Assembly (NCBI RefSeq): GCF_022201045.2 | Contig: NC_068564.1 | Span: 1,922,001-1,986,000 of the forward strand | Direction: 5' to 3' | From: Citrus sinensis | Lineage: Eukaryota; Streptophyta; Magnoliopsida; Sapindales; Rutaceae | DNA length: 64,000 nucleotides | In this document: in pieces, positions 44,769 to 55,569 of the stretch | How the letters are laid out: every line of letters begins with the position of its first letter | Position numbering within the stretch: position 1 is the stretch's first letter | Made by a program: the position numbers and the translations under genes | Notes under the pieces: generated by a model | What the model was told of the DNA's origin: nothing | Seen by the model: the letters and a program-made list of their open reading frames with translations, nothing else | Database searches by the model: none

Positions 44769-47726
44769 ATGCTCGCTCGGATGCTCCTTAAACCCTCACA
44801 TTTCCGTTTATTAACCAATCTTTCTCCAAAATCCCATTTTTTCCCCCAAAACCCCGGCGTCCCTTCTCTTATCAGTTTCTCCCGATTCTTCTCCTCCAAT
44901 AACAATAGCAACGACAACAATCAATCTAGCTCCAATGTTTGGAACCTTTCTCGCGAAATTGACGGAAAATTCGACCAGCTCTTCGGCGACACTGAGGCCA
45001 AAGACGTCGGTCAAGATGAGTTGTTCAATACGGAGGAGAACCAGTCGTGGAGTTTTGAGGAGGGCGTGAAGGATGGCTCGTTCGAAATTGGAGAGAGTGC
45101 AGGGACATTCGATGAAACTGGGAGGGAGAGTGGTGAGGCGGACGAGGAGAGCAAAGAGGAGCTCACTGAAGAGGAGCTGAGGATGCTTCAGCTTGAGGAG
45201 AAACAACTTACAGCTGAACTCCAAGGCAAAACCCTTTCTTTTTTCTGATTTATAATCTATGTATTGGTATATAATTCATTTGCCATTTGGTTATATCTTG
45301 TTTGTGAGGGTGATTGAAGATATTAATGAAATGAAAATGATAAAAGTTCAATGATCTTTAGTGTGTTAATTTATGAGCTCATTTTGAATGTTTGGAAAGT
45401 GATATCCTTTTCATTCTGTAAGTTTAGATAGAACTGGGTCTTCGTTTATGGAGTTAGCGCTGGAATTTCATGTTACATGATATGATTGACAATGTTTTTG
45501 CATTAGGAAACATGGATGAACCAAGAGCGACTGTTGCCGTAATGATGGATGTTGTGAAATATTCAAAAGACCTTTAATATCAGTGCATTCTTTGACGTTT
45601 TACTGTTGTACTCACTAAACATCAATGTATAATGTGGCTCTTTGAGAATCACACTACGAAAAACCTGAGTATGCTAAATATTATGTTTGCACTTCATTGA
45701 AGATCTTGTTGTGAAATTTGCAGGCTCACCTTTTCTATTTTAGCTCTTTGTAAGTATTAATTTTCATTTGTGATGCTACGCATATTAATTTTCATTTGTG
45801 ATGCTATGCATATTTTATGAACAGTTTGGAATTTGGATTAGTTCTATTCTGCATAATTTCCAGGCAATTGGCGTCAATTTTCTTTTGTCATCTTTACGGC
45901 TTATCACTGAAGGTTGTATTGTTTTCATGTTTCTGCTGCTTGCAGGTCCCAGTCGTGCATTTGGTGACCTTATTGCGGCATCTGGTATCACGGATGCAAT
46001 GCTAGAAAGTTTAATTGCGCTGAAGGACTTAGAAGGGGTTGAAGGTCTGCCCCCTCTAAGTGAAATAGAGGAAATGCGTTATGAGAAAAATACGAGAAAA
46101 TCTACCAGAGCTGAAATAGAACGCCAGAAACAGGAGGAAGTTGCTAAAGCTAGAGTGAGACAAGTAGATGAAAAAGGAAGGGCTTATGGAACAGGGAGAA
46201 GGAAATGCAGTATAGCTCGTGTTTGGATTCAACCTGGTGATGGAAAATTCATTGTTAATGATAAAGAATTTGACGTCTATTTCCCAATGCTTGATCATCG
46301 TGCTGCACTTCTTCGACCTTTCTCTGAGACAAAGACCTTGGGCCTTTGGGATGTCGATTGTACTGTCAAAGGGGGTGGCGTTTCAGGTGAGCTAAGGTGT
46401 TTCTAATTACTGAGCACTTAATTATCCATCTATGATATATGGTATCATCATGAATTTCAAGTTAAAAATAGTTGTCCCCTACCTTCCACTCCTTTTTTTT
46501 TTCTTTTGTATTTATTTTGTTGACATTTCTTTGGTACATCTGTGGACTATTTTAAGTTCTGTTGTTTATTGAAAATATGGTTCATTAAAGCAGGTATTTC
46601 ATAATTTCAGTGTCTGATGGGCTATTGTTATGGCTAATGAGTTAGTTGTGCATATCTATGGTTATTGTTAATTTCAATGTTCATTTTGCAATCCAGCAAT
46701 TGAGATACGGATATAGAATATTGCCATCTTCATCTGTTGCAGACCATACGGTTGCAGAGTTTTGAATTTATTCTATCTAGGATTTATTGTATTTTATTTA
46801 TTTATTTATTTATTTTTGGATAGGAAACAAAGAAACTAGTATTAGTAAGAACTTGAATTTATTGTAGCTAGTGGTCTGCTTTCTGGCATCCAAGAAGTCA
46901 AAAGATGAGATTTATAACTTGTAGTGAGTGTACTGGGTGGAGATGGTAATAAGAACTTGGCAAATTTTAGCTATTGCTGTACGAGTGGTCTAAGCATGTC
47001 CTCAAATTTATTGTAGCTAGTGGTCTAAGCATCTACTTGTTAATGTATTTATGGTTTCAGTGATTAAATCCTTTTTACTTCTGATCTATCTTGAAGGTCT
47101 TATGGTGAAATTGTAGATTCAATCTTATTACGTTGACTGAGAACTACATGTAGTGCAAATTAGAAAGCTTATTTTTGACTTTTGAGTGAGCCTGTGCATT
47201 TTTGTCAGTATTTGATCCCTGATAGTGGCTGTCTAAGTCTCCTTTATTACTTTCTTTCTACTGTTCCTAACCTTGAGAAAATTGTTATTATCTGCCTGGT
47301 GACAGGTCAAGTTGGAGCTGTTAGGCTAGGGATCAGCAGGGCATTGCAAAATTGGGAACCAGATCTACGTCCTGCACTCAGATCCGGTACAACCTGCAAA
47401 AGCATTCTCTTTCATATCTTTTACTTCAAATGCTACCTTCTACTAATATTAGAAATTTGTGCTAATCCACATAGAGAGAACTTCTTTACTTCATGTTAAT
47501 GTTGTTATATTAACCAGTTGTTCATAATGTAACCCTAACTCCTTCCAGTGTCAAATCTCCAATTATTTTCTTGATGAACATTTATATGTTGTATCGTGTA
47601 CTGTTTTACTAAACCTTCTCGTGTGTCTTAACAGCTGGGTTCTTGACGAGAGATTCACGTGTGGTTGAAAGGAAAAAACCAGGGAAGGCAAAAGCGAGAA
47701 AGAGCTTCCAATGGGTTAAGCGTTAA
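44769..47726 (+). CDS. RPS9M: Mitochondrial small ribosomal subunit protein uS9m
   Basis: Protein S9 of the mitochondrial ribosome small subunit, where its C-terminal tail reaches the P-site tRNA. Four exons read by eye: 44769-45225, 45946-46386, 47306-47386, 47635-47726, giving 1071 bases and 356 residues. Residues 1 to about 50 are rich in Arg/Ser/Phe without acidic residues ([19 protein letters not shown]), a typical mitochondrial presequence. An acidic linker follows to about residue 145. The S9 fold covers about 233-356, starting [14 protein letters not shown], with [14 protein letters not shown], and ends in the family's basic tail [11 protein letters not shown]. The ATG at 44769 is the first in frame. 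Intron 1 appears to use a GC donor (CAAG|GC...AG|GT), because only this join gives the expected continuous sequence ([11 protein letters not shown]). It could be targeted to both organelles, but mitochondrial is most likely. Confidence 0.93.
45755..45810. repeat. 28-bp tandem duplication in intron 1
   Basis: Two adjacent 28-base copies (TATTAATTTTCATTTGTGAT...) differing at one base, inside the first intron of the ribosomal protein gene. Confidence 0.9.
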
Positions 47727-48741
47727 TCGACAATTGGGGCTTCCATTTCAATGGCCCACGTTCTATGGAAGTTCAGTTTTGCCTCATTGCAATAACTTGT
47801 CGAGTCTTGAGAGTATCCAACCGGCTGGGCACGTCCATTCAACACGCCCTGCTTCTTGCTTTCTGTACGCACACGGTCATGGAAAAGCTGTGAAGATTTT
47901 TGAGCAGTTTATTTGTTAAACAAAACTGTTTCTAGTTTGTACCCTTATGTCATCTTTATGTGCAAATACAAGAGAGGAGCATTTGTTGAGCCCTGAATTT
48001 CGGTGTTGACTGTTGAGTACTGTAATGTCTTCGCTTTAAGGACGATCGTACAGTATTAGGATTGATTTTACCATTGCTTCTCTTGATTGTAGCCAGACGG
48101 AAATTATTAGTTTGGGTTCAAATGTGAAGATATATAATGTTGGGGGAGAATAATGCAAAAAGATTGTTCAAATAATATTTAACTTCATCAACCCTTTCGA
48201 CCGACGGTGAAAGATCTTAACAGAAGCAGCCTTGTAAATAGGAGAGCATATCGATGACTAAATCAGCCAGCTGTCGTTAACAACAAATTATCCGTTATTC
48301 ATCTTAACACCGTTGATACTGTTCCCCGTTTAAGCATAATTCCCGTCTTCTGACTAATTTACCCTTCCCGTGAGAGCTGATGAGGTGACACGATGCCGCA
48401 GTGGAACCAAACCACTGTAGTCCCTACAGCCTGGCCGTTTTGATCATTATCAAAATGCAAATGGGCAAGACAAAAATGTTACACTAAAGATGCATTTATT
48501 ACTATAAAATTCCAGCCGCGAATCCATACAAAGCAGAAATTACCATTTAACAAATGCGATCAAGCAGTAGGTAGTTGATACATAATCCACGAAGGTTTAT
48601 TAAAAGGGAGACTTTGTATGCGATCAAGCAGTAGTAGTAGTAGTTGATACATAATCACTGAAGGTTTATTGAAAGGGAAACTTTATACTAACAACGCCAT
48701 CGATCACGTTATATTATTTTTTCAACGTCTCTATTGATTAA
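47727..48741. other. Intergenic, convergent 3' ends
   Basis: Lies between the uS9m stop (plus) and the BBE-like stop (minus), probably with both 3' UTRs. The only structure seen is the tandem duplication at 48554-48687. Confidence 0.6.
48554..48687. repeat. Tandem duplication, about 65 bp x2
   Basis: Two consecutive copies (48554-48617 and 48618-48687) start ATGCGATCAAGCAGTAG and contain GTTGATACATAATC and GAAGGTTTATT. The second has extra GTA triplets. It falls just beyond the BBE-like stop, so it may be part of that gene's 3' UTR. Confidence 0.88.
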
Positions 48742-50400
48742 TTAATGATTTCTCTTCCTACTGCCCTGGCGAACGCGGGATGGGATGCTTTGTTCGTTTC
48801 TAAAGAAATTATCAGGATCCGCCTTAGTTTTGACATCAACCAATCTTTTGAAATTGTTCTTGAAGTATTTGTTTCCCCAAACGCCGGCTTCTTCGACGCT
48901 TGTGTAATTGTCACCAAAGTTATTTCTTCCGATTTCCAGATCCTTGCAATTGAAATATGTAGCTCGGGGATTTTTGGTAACATAGGGAGCCATGTAATCG
49001 TACAGCTTTCTGTCCAACTCAATCACCCTTTGGGATTCTTCATCATCATACCATTCCGCATAATACATGAGGTGGAATTTGTTGCTCCTGTGCGGGAATG
49101 CGGTTGCCGTCTCCGAGATCTCGTTGAATCTTCCGCCATAAGGAAATGAAATCACGTAAATGTTGTGCCCTCCTTCTTCATACAGAACCTCATACATCCC
49201 TTCCAAGGCTTCGACAGGAATAGGTTCCCTCACGTAGTCAGATTTTGCTTTCATGTAGTATTTGGCATAACTAAGCCTGTCAAGCAATAACTCCAAATTC
49301 AGATTCTCTTTTGCGTTGAATGCACGATGGTAGACGGTTGATTCAACCCAGCTCATTTCTTGGCAATCTTCTTTCCTCACACCAAGCTCAGGGAACCTCT
49401 CCTGCATCAGCGGAAGCAGCCTATCTACTCCACCCAGATACTCGGCCGAGAATATGGCCACCATCGTTCTCTTTCCTTCCACTGATTTAAGCCCAGCACT
49501 GATTACTAATTCTTCCGGAAGCTTATACGCAATCTGCTGCCATTTGTGATGGATCTGTGTTGCATTCTGTTCCAAGGTTCTTACAACTGTGAATACAGTC
49601 ACAGTTGACGGGACATCCACTAGGTTCACTTTCCAAGCGACAAGGATTCCGAAGCTAGCTACCCCACCTCCTCGGATGGCCCAAAAAAGATCTTCTCCCA
49701 TTGATTTTCTATCAAGAATCCTGCCATTAACGTCCATCAAGTGAGCATCAATTACTTGATCAGCAGCAAGACCGTATTTACGCATTAAGTAGCCAAACCC
49801 TCCACCACTTAAATGTCCACCAACCCCTACAGTGGGGCAAACTCCTGCCGGAAAGGCAAGAAGGTTGTTACTTTCCTCAGAAACTTTGTAATATAGTTCC
49901 CCAAGGGTGGCACCAGCTCCAACCCATGCTGTCTTCTCTTCTGCATCGACGTCGATTTGATTAAAGTTTATCAAATCAATCATCACAAATGGAACCTCAG
50001 AAACGTAAGAGAGACCCTCATGATCATGACCCCCACTTCGAACTATGGTTCGTAGGCCATGTTTTCGGGCACATTTGAGGACCGATTGAATTTGTGATAC
50101 GTGAAATGGCGTGACAATGACTTGAGGTCTCCGGTACTCGGGCGATGCGTACAGAAGATTTTGTTTTAAATTATTCAATATCGATATATATGAAGAGTTG
50201 CTTTGGGTAAAAATTACTTTAGAAATGAAGGTGTTCTCAGAGTGTAGAGAGAGGCATTGAAGAAACTTCTGATTAGTGTCGTGATGAACATGATCATCAG
50301 CTAAAGCTATCCCATGAAGAAATGATAACACAAGAACTAAAGTAGTAGTAGAAATATTAAATGGGAGAATTGATGTAGTGCTTTTAGTTTGGGGCTTCAT
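48742..50400 (-). CDS. Berberine bridge enzyme-like FAD oxidase
   Basis: An intronless 552-residue flavoprotein of the BBE-like (reticuline oxidase-like) family, secreted or cell-wall/vacuolar, oxidising alcohols, carbohydrates or phenolics. A signal peptide spans about 1-34 (hydrophobic LVLVLSFLHGIALA). The FAD-binding PCMH domain covers about 92-270. His125 in RSGGHDHEG and Cys188 in PAGVCPTVGVGG are the residues expected to bind FAD bicovalently. Val191, after PT in that loop, is the position where Val rather than Leu favours oxygen reactivity in studied relatives, so oxidase activity is likely. The C-terminal BBE domain ends with WGNKYFKNNFKRLVDVKTK and DPDNFFRNEQSIP, the family hallmark. 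Length is normal and no lesion was seen. A TATATATTTAAGG box lies just upstream. The substrate cannot be read. It is head-to-head with the prenyltransferase relic at 53035-55569. Confidence 0.95.
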   Translation of the reverse strand: MKPQTKSTTSILPFNISTTTLVLVLSFLHGIALADDHVHHDTNQKFLQCLSLHSENTFISKVIFTQSNSSYISILNNLKQNLLYASPEYRRPQVIVTPFHVSQIQSVLKCARKHGLRTIVRSGGHDHEGLSYVSEVPFVMIDLINFNQIDVDAEEKTAWVGAGATLGELYYKVSEESNNLLAFPAGVCPTVGVGGHLSGGGFGYLMRKYGLAADQVIDAHLMDVNGRILDRKSMGEDLFWAIRGGGVASFGILVAWKVNLVDVPSTVTVFTVVRTLEQNATQIHHKWQQIAYKLPEELVISAGLKSVEGKRTMVAIFSAEYLGGVDRLLPLMQERFPELGVRKEDCQEMSWVESTVYHRAFNAKENLNLELLLDRLSYAKYYMKAKSDYVREPIPVEALEGMYEVLYEEGGHNIYVISFPYGGRFNEISETATAFPHRSNKFHLMYYAEWYDDEESQRVIELDRKLYDYMAPYVTKNPRATYFNCKDLEIGRNNFGDNYTSVEEAGVWGNKYFKNNFKRLVDVKTKADPDNFFRNEQSIPSRVRQGSRKRNH

Positions 50401-50448
50401 TTTGGTAGATGTCTGATGATGTGTGAGTAGCCAAATGAATTCTATCCC

Positions 50449-50459
50449 TTAAATATATA
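50449..50459 (-). promoter_or_regulatory. TATA box of BBE-like gene
   Basis: TATATATTTAAGG on the minus strand, about 50 bases upstream of the ATG, implying a very short 5' leader. Placement by sequence only. Confidence 0.5.
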
Positions 50460-50854
50460 TCCTTTCAATCCAACAGCTCTCCTTGACCCAATAATTTTAA
50501 TAGTGTGGTATGCGGTGTATGATTGTTGACAAATATTGTATGTTAATAGTTTTATATTCTAATCATGATTGATTATATATTATGATATATTACATCAATG
50601 CACGAACAATTTTGCGACTGGCTGCATGTATATGTTCGGACATAGAGTGGAATATTTGACGGTCCTATTGGGTGGGCTTCTTATATTTATTGTGAAATGC
50701 AGTATGACACCTGAAACAGTCTAAATAAATTAATTGTTTAAAAAAATATAAAGTAACATTGCGATTTCATTCGGTACTTAATTAATGGCCACTTTGTACA
50801 ACTGTTTGCTTTTTTTTTTTTTAACGTTAATATCAAATATTAGGCTCTAATTCC

Positions 50855-51290
50855 GGCCGAAATAAGTCTATTAAGCACAATTTTAAGAAATCATGAGAGT
50901 TCAATAAGAAGTTTAATAAGTCAATTAAGCACAGCTACATAAAAGCATGAGAGTTCAGTAGGAAGTTTAATAAGTCAAGTAAGTACAATTACATGAGAGT
51001 ATAAAAGCTCAGTAAGAAATTTAATAATTCAATTAAGTATAGATATATGAGAGCATGAGAACATGTGAGTATGAGAGCATGCAAGCTTAGAAAGGAGCTT
51101 AATAAGTCAATTAAACATAGCTATATGAGAGTATCAGGTTCAATAGGAAGCTTGATAAATCAATTAAGTACAGTTATATGAGAGCTAGAGAGCTTAATAA
51201 TAAGTTTAATAAATCAATTGAACACAGATACATAAGAGTAGGAGAGCATAATAGGAAGTTTAATAAGTGAGTTGAAGCACAACTACATAA
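50855..51290. repeat. Degenerate about 60-bp tandem repeat, 7-8 copies
   Basis: The core AGGAAGTTTAATAAGTCAAT, then TAAGCACAGCTACATGAGAG and GCATGAGAG, recurs about every 55-65 bases with many substitutions and small gaps. It is an old minisatellite with no sign of selection for a reading frame on the plus strand. On the minus strand it reads leucine-rich but with stops. Confidence 0.8.
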
Positions 51291-51812
51291 ACAATAGCGA
51301 AAAGGCCAAGCAAGCAAATTGAGAAGAGTTGAAAGTGAATTGGAGTTGGGTGCAAAGGTGGTTGTGAGATTTTCATCATTGGCAAATGGGAGAGTCGTCA
51401 ATGTAGTACACAATGCATAATTTTTAAAACTCCACCCGTTAGATTAAAGTGCTTCAAATCAAGCGGATCTAACGGCTGAACCACATGCAGACAAATTAAG
51501 GAGTAACGTAACTCCTGATTGGACCCCTAGTTTCTGTATATATTTAAAATAAATCATCAACGAATCTGATAGGGATCCACCTTTTGCAATCATCTTTTGG
51601 GGTATCTATTTAAATTTTTTTGGATGTTTACATTTATATTTATTTTTATGTTTTTCTAAATTTGGCATATACAGTACTACTCTTACTCAAAATGTTATAT
51701 GTTATTTTTCTTTATTTATCTTGTAATCTTTAGTGTAAGCTAATGCAATGGGGTTCACATTTACATTTACATTTATGTTTTTCTAAATTTGAGATGTATA
51801 GTACTATTTTGA

Positions 51813-52691
51813 GGTGATGTTTGGTTGGGAGGAGAGAATGAGGGAAAAGAAAGTAATTCAAATTCTACTTTTATTTCTATTGTTTGGTTGTACAAAATAT
51901 ATAAGAATTTAATTTCTATTAGAATTTAATATCTCTTATAATGTAAAATTTGAATTCCACACCAAAGAGTGAAGAATTTAAATTCCTCTCATATTGAAAA
52001 CTCAAGCTTCCAAAATTGTCCTTGAACATTTTAACTTGTTTAATGTTATTAATAATTATTATTTATAATTTTATTTTATCAATTTAATATTATGAGTAAT
52101 TTTATATTAATTAATTTAATGAATGATTTAAGAAATTTAATAAAATAAATAAACTTATTTATTTATTTGATATGAAAATATATAAATATAAATTAACTAT
52201 CGTGCAGACCTTCGCCGGACTGTCGCCGGACCCTTAAACATCATTCGAAGCTGCCGAAATTTCGTCGGAAAGTCACCGACTTCTGTTGACCGACGTTGAC
52301 TTCTGTTGACCAGCCTTGACTTCCGTTGACCGTCGTTGACTTATGTTGACTAGCTTTTATTTATATTAAATTATATTAAATAGTTTAGTATATTAAATTA
52401 TTTTATATTTTATATCAAAAATAAATCATGAATTGTTTTAGAACTTTTTGAAATTAAAAAAGTTTGGCATTAATATTAAATGATATTTTAGTACTAATAT
52501 AGATAATTTAGTATTTAAGGCAAATGATAAATTTGTACAAAGAAAAAAATTATAGTTTTTTTCTCTATCAAATTTTATGTCAAACCAAATAATAAAATTT
52601 AATTTTACTATTTTCTTTCACTCCTCTCTTCTCATTTCTCCTCCATTTCACTCTTTTTCTCTCCTCCCATTTTTTAAAACCAAATACGACC
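51813..52691. mobile_element. Harbinger-like TIR element
   Basis: Ends GGTGATGTTTGGTTGGGAGG and, reversed, GGTCGTATTTGGTT are inverted repeats, each continuing into GGGAGGAGAGAA-type words. TGA flanks both sides (51810-51812 and 52692-52694), consistent with a three-base duplication. About 879 bp with no transposase. It carries the phased TTGAC array. Confidence 0.65.
52286..52351 (+). repeat. Seven TTGAC(C/T) cores at exact 10-bp spacing
   Basis: TTGAC begins at 52286, 52296, 52306, 52316, 52326, 52336 and 52346, each followed by C or T. It is a 20-bp tandem repeat (about 3.5 copies) whose half-units each carry the W-box core bound by WRKY factors. Spacing of one helical turn places all cores on one face of the DNA. 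It lies inside a TIR element, about 2 kb upstream of the BBE-like start and 0.7 kb before the prenyltransferase remnant. Confidence 0.75.
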
Positions 52692-52694
52692 TGA

Positions 52695-53034
52695 ATGTAT
52701 ATATATATTAATTGGAAGGTGTTTTTGGAATCCAAAAAAGTAATAATTAAAATTTTGTGGTAGGCTGGTAGCACTCCAAGTGCTGCCAGTCAGGAACAGG
52801 ATGCCACATTAAAAAAATAAAAAAAAACATTAAAAAAAACATGATTCATGCCGGCTCTCTAGCTTTATTTTGGATTATTTTAAATAGTAATTAAATATTT
52901 CAATAGCACCACAAGACGCACCGAGTGCTATTTAAGACAAGATTTTGGAAAAAAAAAATTCATTCCCGGCCTGCCCCAGATCTGTAGTTTTATTTTTTGG
53001 AATTTTTTTTAAAATAATAATTAAATCTTTTCGG
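52695..53034. other. Spacer with low-complexity repeats before prenyltransferase remnant
   Basis: Contains two loosely similar blocks (CACCACAAGACGCACCGAGTGC at 52907 and GCACTCCAAGTGCTG at 52772) and A/T runs, probably old repeat DNA that replaced the 5' exons of the adjacent prenyltransferase gene. Confidence 0.45.
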
Positions 53035-55569
53035 CAATTACCATATTGCCAATTGGCAGATGTTCATATTGACAAGGTATATATATATTTCACTCACCTG
53101 TATATTTTGATTATTTCATGTATAAATTATATATGTTTGGCTAACAAATTTAGATTAAAATTGTCAAAAGGTTAACAAGCCTCATCTTCCCCTCGCTTGC
53201 GGAGACTTTTCAATGGGAGAAGGACTAGCAATTACCATAGCATCTCCATTGATGGTAATTAATTAAGCAATGACCAAATAAAATTAAGGTCATGTTTAAA
53301 ATTGAGGTTGGATAGTAGTAATTTAAAAGTTACAACACTAAAATAAAATATTTGGTAAACACTAATTGATTTAGCTTGAAAGTTAAATTTATTTTTTTAC
53401 ACTTATATGATAAAAAATTTATTATATCTTTCCCAATTTTGTCAAAATTATTATTTAAAAATTATATTTATTGCATACTATTGACTTTTATTTCATAATT
53501 ATACATTTTTTTCTACAATAATTGTAAAACACTTCAATATCAAACATGACCTAAAGCTTTTAATTAAGTTTTTTTTCACATCTTCTACGTTGTTAATTAT
53601 GATTTCACTGTTCAAATTTATGTAAACCTTAATTACTAATTTCCTTTAATTAATTCTCAGGCTGTGGCTATGGGGATTATGCTTCGATCTCCACCACTAG
53701 TTATAGGCTTCATCATATGGCGTATAGTTGGAGGCGCTTATTCCATCGATGTAAGCACCCACATTATTTCCATACACGATAGTTATTTTTGGAAAAAAAA
53801 AATCCAAATCAGAAACTTCAGTTAGAGATGAAGATGAAGTCAATTTAATTAATTAATTATTTCAAAAATAAATTGGTTAATTGATCAAATTGATTAAGTT
53901 CATCATCTAATTAATTGTTCTCCGCAATCTCAAACTTGCATGTAGCTTCCTCCCCTTCTTCGATGGAAGGGAAATCCATTGATGGCTGCAGTGACCATCA
54001 TGAGTATGAATGGACTTCTACTAGTTCTCTTTCCTTTCTTCATACACTTCCAGGTATATACACTCTTATCTAAAATGTCAAGTTATTGGGTCATGTGACT
54101 TTTCTGACATGTACACGTACAAATTCTCAAATTTGTCAATATATATGGTTTCATGCCAAAACTTGGTCATATATATTTTCAAACTAATTACGAAATGGAT
54201 TTGATACATAAACACGGAAAATTGTGCTTGGTAATCCCGTATCATTTACGAAACCAGTGTTGTTTACCGCTGCTGACATGGTGATCTGGAACGCTACAAT
54301 TGCATTTGTGAAGGTAACTAATTCAGAAATTGAATAAATAATTATATGTATATATAAACATACAATATATGAATATTTCATGTCCATCAATAGCAACAAC
54401 TTATATGATAAATTTTATACTTACAACCTGTTTGATATGTCTTATCTAATGACCATAAATACTTATTTGATTATATAAGCTCTTTTCAAATTTTTTTTTT
54501 TTTTTGTTGTTGTTTGGATTTTTTGAGTAGAGATTTTGAAAATTAAATGAGTTATTTTGCCTCTGCTAGTAAAAACTCAAATTTTGGGTTTTTACGAATA
54601 GTAGTTGATTTTTTAAATATTAAAATATTTAAAATATTCTTTACTTATTTCATAATCTTATTTTATTCCTTTCAAAACATAACTTCAAATACCTTGCATA
54701 TTAAGATAATTTTACAGTTTTTAATGAACGCTCTCATTGATAACCAAACAACCAATTTTTTTTTTTATAAAAGCTTTATTTGTAAAAGCTCTTCTAATAA
54801 AAGTTCTATTTAAATAAGCTCTTTTTGAAAATTTATACGCCTTAATTATTTTTGGTTTTGGACTTATAATATACAGGATATACCTGATGTGGAGGGTGAC
54901 AAAGCATTTGGCCTTCGAACGCTCCCAATCATCCTAGGGAAAGAAAAAGTGAGTAATAATAATTTTCTTTACAAATGTATATAAGAATTATTGGCCAACA
55001 ATATCGATGATATGATTTGTTTAATTTCTAAAAGGTATTTTCGATTGCTGTTAATATGATGTTAACGGCTCATGGAGGTGCTGTACTAGTTGGAGCTTTT
55101 TCGCCTTCCGTGTTACGCAAACTTGTTACTGTAAGAATTTTAATCAGTAATTTCTACAACAAATTTAGCCTTGTTTTTATATATGCACTTGATCTTGAAT
55201 GTGATCTTCGTAACTCATCATTTAAAATTTTTTTTATGATCTTTTCTTGTAGATGATAGGCCACTCCGCATTGGCTTTCGTTTTGTGGCGTCAGGCTAAA
55301 ACTATTGATCTCTCCGATAATAAATCAGTGCAATCTTTTTATCTGTTCATTTGGAAGGTAAGTGATTCCTATTTCCATGTGTGAATACTTAATCAAAGAA
55401 AAATGTTAAAGAAATTGAAGGCTAGCTGACAAGATTTTGTTAGATTTTTCTGTTTAAATATCATCGCTCCTTAATCAAGATTTTTCAATTACTTCCATAC
55501 TGAAATGTTTTGCTGTCGCATCTGCAGCTGTACTATGTTGAATTCTTATTTGTGCACTTCTTACGCTGA
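53035..55569 (+). pseudogene. Aromatic (UbiA) prenyltransferase gene, 5'-truncated
   Basis: The 3' two-thirds of a homogentisate/flavonoid-type membrane prenyltransferase. Exons: 53035-53076, 53171-53254, 53661-53750, 53946-54053, 54215-54313, 54877-54948, 55035-55130, 55253-55357, 55528-55569, all in phase 0, with about 246 residues of the usual about 400. Seen in order: the first Asp motif CQLADVHIDK (family NQxxDxxxD, with N replaced by C), NKPHLPLACGDFSMGEG, LRSPPLVIGFIIW, DLPPL-type LPPLLRWKGNP, the second Asp motif DIPDVEGDKAFGLRT, and the terminal LYYVEFLFVHFLR. The transit peptide and first helices are missing, and no AG acceptor precedes 53035. The exon at 54215 is preceded by CA instead of AG, with no other AG for more than 60 bases. 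A MITE sits in the intron before 54877. Most likely a pseudogene; no in-frame stops were found, so loss is recent. Confidence 0.8.
54424..54841. mobile_element. PIF/Harbinger-like MITE, copy B, in intron
   Basis: 418 bp, flanked by TTA on both sides (54421-54423 and 54842-54844). Same family as 2856-3263 (opposite orientation) and 9661-10018. It lies wholly within the intron between prenyltransferase exons ending at 54313 and starting at 54877. Confidence 0.72.

Larger units (their letters stand above)
50401..51812. other. Intergenic upstream of BBE-like gene
   Basis: No gene seen. Contains the degenerate tandem repeat at 50855-51290. The minus-strand open frame at 51174-51413 is a by-product of this repeat. 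Confidence 0.6.

Noticed and set aside
51174-51413. Leucine-rich 79-residue frame on the minus strand
   Set aside because: It is a by-product of the degenerate 60-bp tandem repeat.
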